From JAYUHK01 sp043767025 (GTDB lineage: Bacteria; Bacteroidota; Bacteroidia; Chitinophagales; Saprospiraceae): DNA of 11,270 bases. The stretch spans positions 1 through 11,270 of the forward strand of contig JAYUHK010000068.1 in NCBI GenBank assembly GCA_043767025.1. The letters run 5' to 3'. The notes under the pieces are model-generated. The model had not been told where the DNA came from, did not search any database, and was given only the letters and a program-made list of their open reading frames with translations. Position numbers and translations under genes: made by a program. This document shows positions 5,829 through 11,270 of the stretch, piece by piece. Every line of letters begins with the position of its first letter. The first letter of the stretch is position 1.

Positions 5829-6838
5829 AAAAAATCCTTGTCACGGGCGGCTGCGGCTACATCGGCAGCCATACGCTGGTCGAACTGATTGAAAACGGCT
5901 ACGAAGTTATTTCGGTAGATAATTGGAGCAATTCGGACGAATCGGTGCTGGACGGTATCCGAGCGATTACGGGCAAGAAAGTCAAAAATTACGCGGTAGA
6001 TTTGTGTAATTGGAAAAATACGCAACAAATTTTTGTCGAAAATCCAGATATTTCGGGTATTATTCATTTCGCCGCGCTCAAAAGTGTGGGAGATTCTGTG
6101 GAGCAGCCTTTGTTTTATTTTGAAAATAATTTGATGAGTTTGCTGCATATTTTGCGCTGCATGGTGGAGTTTGGGGTCAAAAATCTGATTTTTTCCTCCT
6201 CTTGCTCCGTGTATGGCAATGTGAGCGAGCTGCCCGTCGCAGAGGCTACCAAGTGGCAAGAAGCGGAGTCGCCTTATGCGCGCACCAAACAAATGGGCGA
6301 ACAGATTATCGTAGATTTTTCGCGCCGCTATCCGGATTTTCGCTCTATTTTGCTGCGCTATTTCAATCCCGCAGGTGCGCACGAAAGCGCACTCATCGGC
6401 GAATCTCCGCGCAACGCTGCCAATAATTTAGTTCCCATCATCACCGAAACGGCGATTGGAAAACGCAATTCTTTTACCATTTTTGGAACAGATTATCCGA
6501 CCCGCGACGGCTCTTGCGTGCGTGATTACATTCACGTCATGGATCTTGCCAACGCACATTTGAAGGCATTAGAGTTTTTGCGAAGCGAAAAATCAGCCAA
6601 CAACTGCGAAATATTCAACGCAGGCATCGGCGAAGGAGTGACGGTCTTGGAAGCCATCGCAGCGTTTGAGAAAACAACGGGAATACGCCCCAATTACCAG
6701 CTCGGCGGTCGGCGCGACGGCGACGTAATGGCGATTTATTCGGACTACCAAAAAGCCGCTACATTGCTCGGCTGGCAGCCGCAGCGCAACATCGAAGACA
6801 TCATGCGCAGCGCGTGGGCGTGGGAGAAAAAAAAGTAA
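5825..6838 (+). CDS. galE: UDP-glucose 4-epimerase
   Basis: 337 residues, the usual GalE length. It interconverts UDP-glucose and UDP-galactose, feeding galactose use and surface polysaccharide synthesis in the cytoplasm. Seen: the NAD-binding TGGCGYIGSHT (residues 7-17), VDLCNW, HFAALKSVGDS, the SSSCSVYG segment with the catalytic serine (124-131), SPYARTKQMGE with the YxxxK pair Tyr151 and Lys155, LRYFNPAGAH, and the late GxRxGD motif GGRRDGD. It is an extended short-chain dehydrogenase/reductase and nothing is missing. The start overlaps the stop of the DUF58 gene (ATGA), so it is expressed from the same message. A 7-bp AT-rich stem spans its stop (AAAAAGT/ACTTTTT, 6830-6861), too weak to call a terminator. 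Confidence 0.95.
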   Translation: MKKILVTGGCGYIGSHTLVELIENGYEVISVDNWSNSDESVLDGIRAITGKKVKNYAVDLCNWKNTQQIFVENPDISGIIHFAALKSVGDSVEQPLFYFENNLMSLLHILRCMVEFGVKNLIFSSSCSVYGNVSELPVAEATKWQEAESPYARTKQMGEQIIVDFSRRYPDFRSILLRYFNPAGAHESALIGESPRNAANNLVPIITETAIGKRNSFTIFGTDYPTRDGSCVRDYIHVMDLANAHLKALEFLRSEKSANNCEIFNAGIGEGVTVLEAIAAFEKTTGIRPNYQLGGRRDGDVMAIYSDYQKAATLLGWQPQRNIEDIMRSAWAWEKKK

Positions 6839-6869
6839 AAATCGGATTCTGAAAACTTTTTGCGACCCA

Positions 6870-6900
6870 TTGCTGTTTTTAGCCTTTTTAACTATCTTTG
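6870..6900 (+). promoter_or_regulatory. Bacteroidota-type promoter abutting the lepA start
   Basis: TTG (6870-6872), 20 nt, then TATCTTTG (6893-6900), matching TTG / TAnnTTTG. The box ends only four bases before the lepA ATG at 6905. In this class transcription usually begins about 4-7 nt after the box, which falls on or next to the ATG. The mRNA would then be leaderless or nearly so. Confidence 0.6.
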
Positions 6901-6904
6901 CGAC

Positions 6905-8704
6905 ATGAAGAATATCCGAAATTTTTGCGTCATCGCTCACATTGACCACGGAAAAAGCACGCTTTCCGACCGTCTGTTGGAATACACGAACACCATCTCC
7001 AAACGCGATATGCAAGACCAAGCACTCGACGATATGGATTTGGAACGTGAGAAAGGCATTACCATCAAAAGCCACGCTATCCAGATGTATTACAAACATT
7101 TGGCTGACGACACCACCTACACGTTCAACATGATTGATACGCCCGGTCACGTCGATTTTTCTTACGAAGTGTCGCGTTCTATCGCTGCTTGCGAGGGCGC
7201 GCTGCTGTTGGTAGATGCTACGCAAGGTATTCAGGCTCAAACGATTAGCAATCTTTATCTCGCTATCGAACACGACCTCGAAATCATTCCCGTCCTCAAC
7301 AAAATAGATATGGACGCTGCCGATATTGACGGCGTAAGCGACCAGATTATTGACCTCATCGGCTGCAAAAAGGAAGATATTTTGCTCGCCAGTGGGCGCA
7401 CGGGCGTAGGCGTACACGAGATTTTGTCGGAAGTAGTGCGGCGTATTCCGCCGCCAAAAGGCGACCCCAAAGCACCGCTTCAAGCTCTTATTTTTGATTC
7501 GGTCTTCAATTCTTTTCGCGGCATCATAACGTATTTTAAAATCGTAAATGGTACAATGAAAAAAGGCGAGCGCGTCCGTTTCGTCAATACTGGAAAGGAA
7601 TACAACGCCGACGAAATCGGCGTTTTGCAGATGACACAAGTGCCAAAACCCGAGCTTTCGGCAGGCAACGTAGGTTATATGATTACGGGTTTGAAAGTAT
7701 CCAAAGAAATAAAAGTTGGCGACACGATTACGTCCGTTGCCAATCCATGCGTAGGCTACATCAACGGATTTGAGGAAGTGAAACCGATGGTTTTTGCGGG
7801 AATTTTTCCGATAGACAACGATGACTTTGAGGATTTGCGCGACAGCTTGGAAAAACTCCAGCTCAACGACGCATCGCTCGTGTTCGAGACTGAAACTTCT
7901 ACCGCGCTCGGCTTCGGCTTCCGTTGCGGCTTTTTGGGAATGTTGCACCTCGAGATTATCCAAGAACGGCTTTCTCGAGAGTTCAATCAGGACGTGATTA
8001 CGACCGTGCCAAACGTGTCGTATCGCGGCAAGTCTATGAAAACCGACGCAAAAGAATTTATCATCAATACGCCGAGTGAGTTCCCGGAGCCATCGACTTT
8101 GGAGTATGTCAAAGAGCCGTTTATCAGCGCGCAGATTATTACTAAACCTGAATACATCGGCGCAATAATGAACCTCTGCATGGACAAGCGCGGCAACCTT
8201 ATCAAACAATCTTATCTTACCACCACTCGTGTGGAAATGACTTTTCACCTTCCGTTGGCGGAGATAGTTTTTGACTTTTATGACCGACTGAAATCCTTGA
8301 CGCGTGGCTATGCGTCTTTCGATTACGCGCCACTCGACTACCGCGAAACGGACTTGGTGCGCATGGATATCAAGCTCAACGGCGACAATGTAGATGCGCT
8401 TTCGGCACTCGTTCACCGCTCGAAAGCCGAAGCGTTGGGCAGAAAAATTTGTTCTAAACTCAAAGATTTGCTGCCGCGCCAACAATTCGTCATCGCTATC
8501 CAAGCCGCCGTCGGAGCCAAAATCATCGCTCGCGAAACGATTTCTGCCCTCCGCAAAGACGTGACCGCCAAGTGTTATGGTGGAGATATTTCGCGCAAGC
8601 GCAAACTTTTGGAGAAACAAAAAGAAGGAAAGAAGAAAATGCGTCAAATCGGCAACGTAGAAGTCCCGCAAAAAGCATTTTTAGATGTTTTGAAGTTGGA
8701 TTAA
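6905..8704 (+). CDS. lepA: Elongation factor 4 (LepA), translational GTPase
   Basis: 599 residues, the normal length. LepA binds the ribosome and acts in initiation, elongation or recovery under stress; it is a GTPase of the EF-G class without a domain IV. Seen: AHIDHGKST (residues 11-19, P-loop), EKGITIK (49-55, switch I), DTPGH (78-82), NKID (132-135), SGRTGVGV in the G5 position, and the LepA-specific C-terminus ISRKRKLLEKQKEGKKKMRQIG ending AFLDVLKLD. The start at 6905 gives the standard MKNIRNFCVIAHIDHGKST; an in-frame start at 6860 would add 15 unrelated residues and sits upstream of the promoter's proximal box. The next gene starts 9 nt after the stop, so lepA leads an operon with the DUF3137 gene and probably the TraB/GumN gene. 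Confidence 0.97.
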   Translation: MKNIRNFCVIAHIDHGKSTLSDRLLEYTNTISKRDMQDQALDDMDLEREKGITIKSHAIQMYYKHLADDTTYTFNMIDTPGHVDFSYEVSRSIAACEGALLLVDATQGIQAQTISNLYLAIEHDLEIIPVLNKIDMDAADIDGVSDQIIDLIGCKKEDILLASGRTGVGVHEILSEVVRRIPPPKGDPKAPLQALIFDSVFNSFRGIITYFKIVNGTMKKGERVRFVNTGKEYNADEIGVLQMTQVPKPELSAGNVGYMITGLKVSKEIKVGDTITSVANPCVGYINGFEEVKPMVFAGIFPIDNDDFEDLRDSLEKLQLNDASLVFETETSTALGFGFRCGFLGMLHLEIIQERLSREFNQDVITTVPNVSYRGKSMKTDAKEFIINTPSEFPEPSTLEYVKEPFISAQIITKPEYIGAIMNLCMDKRGNLIKQSYLTTTRVEMTFHLPLAEIVFDFYDRLKSLTRGYASFDYAPLDYRETDLVRMDIKLNGDNVDALSALVHRSKAEALGRKICSKLKDLLPRQQFVIAIQAAVGAKIIARETISALRKDVTAKCYGGDISRKRKLLEKQKEGKKKMRQIGNVEVPQKAFLDVLKLD

Positions 8705-8713
8705 GCGTATTTT

Positions 8714-9646
8714 ATGCAGCATCTGCTTCCAGATTTTCGGATTTTTTACAACCATACCGTCCGTCCCGAACTTATCCGTTTGGAGAGCGAGCGATTGCAA
8801 CTACTTCAGTGGTTGGGCGGGTTTGTGTTGCTGGCGGTCGGCGTGCTTTTTGTGCAGTTATATTTCGATATTTTTCCTCTTACGGTAGTACTTTTGCTGC
8901 CGTTGATTTTTTATTTGTCGCAGTGCAGCCAAAAGATACGTCGTTTCAAAACAGATTTCAAACCTCGCATTGTGCGGCTTATTTTGTCGTTTTTGGAGGA
9001 CAAAACTTCTGCCTATCAGCATCTGACTTATCACCCGAAGCGGAGTATTTCACAAAAAAAATTCAATCAGAGCAAGATTTTTTACACCGACGAGATTTCG
9101 TTTCGGGGCGAGGATTTGCTGGCGGGCATGGTCGGCGAATTGCGATTTGAAGGCTCGGAGCTTTTGGTGCGCGAGCCGTCGTCGGTGCGAAGCGGATTCA
9201 AAACTATATTTCGGGGCGTTTTTTTTTACGCCGATTGGGGGCGACCGCTCTACGGCGAGATTCTCGTAGTGCCGCGCGCCAACCGTCAGTATTTGAGCCG
9301 AAGTATCAGAAATTTTGCTGCCGAAGGCGGCGAAGAAGTGAGCAGCGAACTCCGCGACTTGGTTTTTTCGGACGTATTTGCCACTTTTGCTACATCGGGA
9401 ACGCCTGTTGCGTCGTTGCTTTCGCCTGAAATTCGCGGTGCTATTTTGCAGTTTCGAGAGCGTGCAGGTAAGGAAATTTATCTGTCGTTTGTTGGGAGTA
9501 CGATTTATGTTGGAGTCGGCGGGTCGAGTGGCATATTAGAGCCGTCCATTTTTCGTTCTAATATCAGCTACGATTTTGTGTTGGATTATTTCGACCTTAT
9601 TTGTTTATTTTTGGGAGTAATAGAAGATTTTGATAACAATAATTGA
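8714..9646 (+). CDS. DUF3137 domain membrane protein
   Basis: 310 residues. Two hydrophobic segments (about residues 32-50 and 54-70) follow a charged N-terminal stretch, then a soluble domain of about 240 residues. That domain carries features I associate with DUF3137: FRGVFFYADWGRPLYGE in the middle, then FSDVFATFATSGTPVASLLSPEIRGAILQF, where an F.vFATs..eA..iLsP.....i pattern is typical, and a late ILEPSIF. Members are common in Bacteroidota and are sometimes found with LemA; their function is unknown. The protein is expected in the inner membrane with the large domain in the cytoplasm, though the topology is an inference. The start is 9 nt after lepA, so they share a transcript; the TraB/GumN gene follows after 32 nt. 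Confidence 0.75.
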   Translation: MQHLLPDFRIFYNHTVRPELIRLESERLQLLQWLGGFVLLAVGVLFVQLYFDIFPLTVVLLLPLIFYLSQCSQKIRRFKTDFKPRIVRLILSFLEDKTSAYQHLTYHPKRSISQKKFNQSKIFYTDEISFRGEDLLAGMVGELRFEGSELLVREPSSVRSGFKTIFRGVFFYADWGRPLYGEILVVPRANRQYLSRSIRNFAAEGGEEVSSELRDLVFSDVFATFATSGTPVASLLSPEIRGAILQFRERAGKEIYLSFVGSTIYVGVGGSSGILEPSIFRSNISYDFVLDYFDLICLFLGVIEDFDNNN

Positions 9647-9678
9647 GGGCAATTTTTTATTTTTTAGAAAATACTAAT

Positions 9679-10611
9679 ATGAAAAAAAATATGATAACGC
9701 TGTTTTTAGCGACGGTCGTTGGGCTGCTGCAAGCGCAAAGTCCAACCGTGAGCGAAGCTGTAAAGTCAGGAACGCCAGCTATCGAAAACGCTTTATTGTG
9801 GAAAATCACGGGCAACGGATTGAAGCAAAATTCGTATCTTTTTGGGACGATACATTTGATACCGAAGGCGGATTTTCGGATTCCGCCGAATGTTGATAAG
9901 ACTTTCAAGGACTGCCAGCAAGCGGTTTTTGAGGTAAATATGGAAGAAATGACCGATCAGTCGGCGCAGATTGGGCTTTTGATGAAGTCTATGATGCGCG
10001 GAGATTCGACGTTGAAAGACTTGGTGTCGCCCGTCGATTACAAGTTGCTGGAGGCAGAATTTGAAAAAATGAAAATGCCGTTGGCGATGTTTGAGCGCAT
10101 GAAGCCGATGTTTTTGAGTGCTATGATGGTCGGCGACGGCAAGCCAATGCCAGCCGACGAGGGCATGAATATGGACGATATGAAAAGCTACGAAGTAGAA
10201 CTGATGCAACTGGCACAGATGCAAAACAAGACCATCAAAGGCTTGGAAACCATTGACTTTCAGATGAGTGTGTTCGATAGTATTCCGTACAAAACGCAAG
10301 CAAAGATGCTGATAGACGGGCTTAAATCAAAAAGTTCGGGCGACGACGAGTACAAAAAAATGGTCGAACTCTACAAAAAACAAGACATCAACGCGATGCA
10401 AAAAGTATTCGACGATGACCAGACGGGAATGGCGGCTTTCGAGGGCTTGCTGCTCGTGCGCCGCAACAAAGCGTGGATAGCCACTATGGAAAAAATGATG
10501 TCCGAAAAACCTTGCTTTTTTGCGGTCGGCGCAGGTCATTTGGGCGGCACTACGGGCGTGGTAGCTTTGCTGCGCAAAGCGGGCTACGACGTGCGCGCAG
10601 AAAAACAATAA
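9679..10611 (+). CDS. TraB/GumN family protein, secreted
   Basis: 310 residues from the chosen ATG. The N-terminus MKKNMITLFLATVVGLLQAQ is a clear signal peptide with probable cleavage after AQA- or QAQ-like residues near 20. The mature part begins its domain with NSYLFGTIHLIPKADFRIPP (51-70), containing the GTIH motif (56-59), then AVFEVNME with a conserved glutamate (85), and ends with FAVGAGHLGGTTGVVALLRKAGY, the family's GxGHLxGxxGvxxlLxxxGY tail (about 284-303). TraB/GumN proteins have been proposed to be metalloproteases related to Tiki through the GxxH motifs; this is not shown for bacterial members. An earlier in-frame start at 9643 overlaps the DUF3137 stop and would put 12 residues before the signal peptide, so 9679 is preferred. 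It probably closes the lepA operon. Confidence 0.85.
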   Translation: MKKNMITLFLATVVGLLQAQSPTVSEAVKSGTPAIENALLWKITGNGLKQNSYLFGTIHLIPKADFRIPPNVDKTFKDCQQAVFEVNMEEMTDQSAQIGLLMKSMMRGDSTLKDLVSPVDYKLLEAEFEKMKMPLAMFERMKPMFLSAMMVGDGKPMPADEGMNMDDMKSYEVELMQLAQMQNKTIKGLETIDFQMSVFDSIPYKTQAKMLIDGLKSKSSGDDEYKKMVELYKKQDINAMQKVFDDDQTGMAAFEGLLLVRRNKAWIATMEKMMSEKPCFFAVGAGHLGGTTGVVALLRKAGYDVRAEKQ

Positions 10612-10643
10612 ATTCGCCGTGTTTTGTTAGGTATCAAACAACA

Positions 10644-10681
10644 AATATCGAATATTGAACAAGGAACGCCGAATATCGAAT
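10644..10681. repeat. Short direct repeat, AATATCGAAT type
   Basis: AATATCGAAT occurs at 10644-10653 and again at 10672-10681, with related GAATATTGAAC and GAACGCCGAATATC pieces between. I recall similar runs of ATCGAAT-like units as intergenic filler in Bacteroidota genomes. No function is apparent. Confidence 0.55.
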
Positions 10682-10730
10682 AATAAAATCCGTCTGCGGG
10701 ATAACGCTTGCTTGTCCGTTCTTTTATTGG

Positions 10731-10797
10731 TAAGTAGTTTTTAGTTTTTAGTCGTCATAAACTATTGAAAATCAACGAATTATGTAGAATAAGTGTA
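10731..10797 (-). repeat. Intergenic repeat, right copy (inverted relative to 1-100)
   Basis: The reverse complement of this stretch runs TACACTTA, a five-base spacer, the 35-base core (10784-10750), then the TAAAAACTAAAAAC block and TACTTA. The core differs from the left copy at one position. This copy is the more compact, so it may be nearer the original element. It lies 119 bases after the TraB/GumN stop. Confidence 0.8.
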
Positions 10798-10827
10798 AGT
10801 ACTTGTGCATAATTACTTTCGTTTTAA

Positions 10828-10942
10828 AATCCCGAAGGGATTAAATGTTTATAAAGACAAACACCCTATATCCGCGACCCCTTCGGGGTCGGACGCGACG
10901 TACCATATATTTTTCTATAAATGTTTGATGCCTGTGGCGTCA
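10828..10942. repeat. Cluster of three short hairpins with 3-nt loops
   Basis: Hairpin 1 is AATCCC-GAA-GGGATT (10828-10842, 6-bp stem). Hairpin 2 is CGACCCC-TTC-GGGGTCG (10875-10891, 7-bp perfect stem). Hairpin 3 is TGATGCC-TGT-GGCGTCA (10926-10942, 7-bp stem with one G-T pair). AAATGTTT follows the first hairpin and precedes the third. I recall similar arrangements, with CCCGAAGGG and CCCCTTCGGGG hairpins, as dispersed intergenic repeats in Bacteroidota. No U-tract follows any of the stems closely, so they are not plain terminators. Confidence 0.7.
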
Positions 10943-11142
10943 GGTTGTAAAACTGTTTTTTTATTCAGCCTAAATAAGTTGTGCGTAGCGAGTATTTGGC
11001 TAATCTCAACATCAAATATTATCCATTGTCCGGCAGCTAAAGTATTCGGCTTTTAATGCGAACTAATTTTGGTCAAGTAATTAACTCATGTTACGCAAGG
11101 ATTTTAAATTGGCTCATTTGAGCTTGATGTTGTGGTAATTGA

Positions 11143-11195
11143 CTTGGTTTTTGTCACTTTTTTTCTTGATAAAAAAAGTAACCAAAAAAATCAAG
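11143..11195. repeat. Long imperfect hairpin (CTTGG...TCAAG)
   Basis: The arms CTTGGTTTTTGTCACTTTTT (from 11143) and the run ending ACCAAAAAAATCAAG (to 11195) pair over about 22-25 positions with a small bulge. The inner part is a perfect 9-bp stem, AC-T7 (11156-11164) with A7-GT (11171-11179), around the loop CTTGAT. The A/T runs could act as a terminator in either direction for genes outside the window. It may equally be part of a dispersed repeat. Confidence 0.6.
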
Positions 11196-11270
11196 TGCTC
11201 TGTAAAAATTCTAAAGTTTTTGCCTAAAAATCCCGTCGGCGCGCGAAAAATACTCGTCGGCTGCGCCAGA

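Larger units (their letters stand above)
10612..11270. other. Gene-free right end with several repeats
   Basis: No supported gene in 659 bases. From left to right it holds a short ATCGAAT-type direct repeat, the inverted copy of the left-end repeat, three small hairpins in a row, about 200 bases in which I see nothing, and a long imperfect hairpin. The open frame at 10805-11056 runs through the hairpins and has no protein-like features. The minus strand is open from the window edge (11270) to a TAG at 11213-11211 for 19 codons; this could be the end of a gene beyond the window, but it is too short to judge. Confidence 0.7.

Noticed and set aside
5780..6382. A 200-codon minus-strand open frame opposite galE
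   Set aside because: It is a shadow of galE, with no family features.
6830..6861. AAAAAGT/ACTTTTT stem after galE as a terminator
   Set aside because: The stem is almost all A-T with an 18-base loop, so it would be weak.
6593..8671. A 692-codon open frame on the minus strand opposite lepA and the galE end
   Set aside because: It is antisense to two clear core genes; its composition (many His, Arg, Phe and Val runs) is what the complement of such codons gives, and no domain is recognisable.
9581..9613. Promoter-like TTG - 22 nt - TATTTTTG before the TraB/GumN gene
   Set aside because: Spacing is long, it lies inside the DUF3137 gene, and the leader would be about 60 nt in AT-rich sequence; a chance match is likely.
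1..10797. The inverted repeats as ends of a composite transposon or genomic island
   Set aside because: No transposase or integrase lies inside, no target duplication is seen, and the enclosed genes include core lepA, galE and ald.
10805..11056. An 83-codon plus-strand open frame at the right end
   Set aside because: It runs through the three hairpins and has no protein-like pattern.
11211..11270. C-terminus of a gene entering from the right on the minus strand
   Set aside because: Only 19 codons are visible, with internal CGTCGGC-type repetition, beside a hairpin repeat; the evidence is too thin to annotate a CDS.

Overview
The window looks like a chromosomal segment of a member of the Bacteroidota. 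The reasons are promoter-like sites of the phylum's own type (TTTG or TTG, about 20 nt, then TAnnTTTG) placed correctly ahead of several genes, no Shine-Dalgarno sequences at the convincing starts, AT-rich spacers with short hairpin repeats, and families common in that phylum (DUF922, DUF3137, a divergent alanine dehydrogenase). The genus cannot be told from the sequence.

Layout. Bases 1-100 hold one copy of an intergenic repeat. The minus strand then carries, read from right to left, the debris of a SWIM zinc-finger/SNF2 helicase gene pair (2691-2477), a CcbP-type calcium-binding protein (2424-2059), a secreted DUF922 putative metalloprotease (1913-1344) and alanine dehydrogenase (1319-105). 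The strand switches in a 316-base gene-free stretch holding two promoter-like sites. The plus strand then carries two different Fic-domain proteins in tandem (3008-3769 and 3817-4857), a DUF58 protein whose stop overlaps the start of UDP-glucose 4-epimerase galE (4950-6838), and a lepA - DUF3137 membrane protein - TraB/GumN-family secreted protein series (6905-10611). The last 659 bases have no gene but several repeats: an inverted copy of the repeat at the left end, three small hairpins in a row, and a long imperfect hairpin.

How it fits together. lepA, galE and ald are ordinary core genes. The accessory part is about 2.4-4.9 kb: a collapsed helicase locus beside two Fic proteins that probably modify host proteins with nucleotides and restrain themselves. 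I see no clearly new multi-gene system. The points most worth a second look are (1) a deletion scar that joins the first 30 codons of a SWIM protein to the last 41 of a SNF2 helicase, (2) the unlike tandem Fic pair, the second with an odd active-site motif, an in-frame NDTV repeat and a winged helix, (3) an inverted repeat pair 10.7 kb apart, (4) an alanine dehydrogenase lacking two textbook catalytic residues, and (5) a lepA promoter so close to the ATG that its mRNA may be leaderless. All family calls rest on motif recognition by eye, without database searches.
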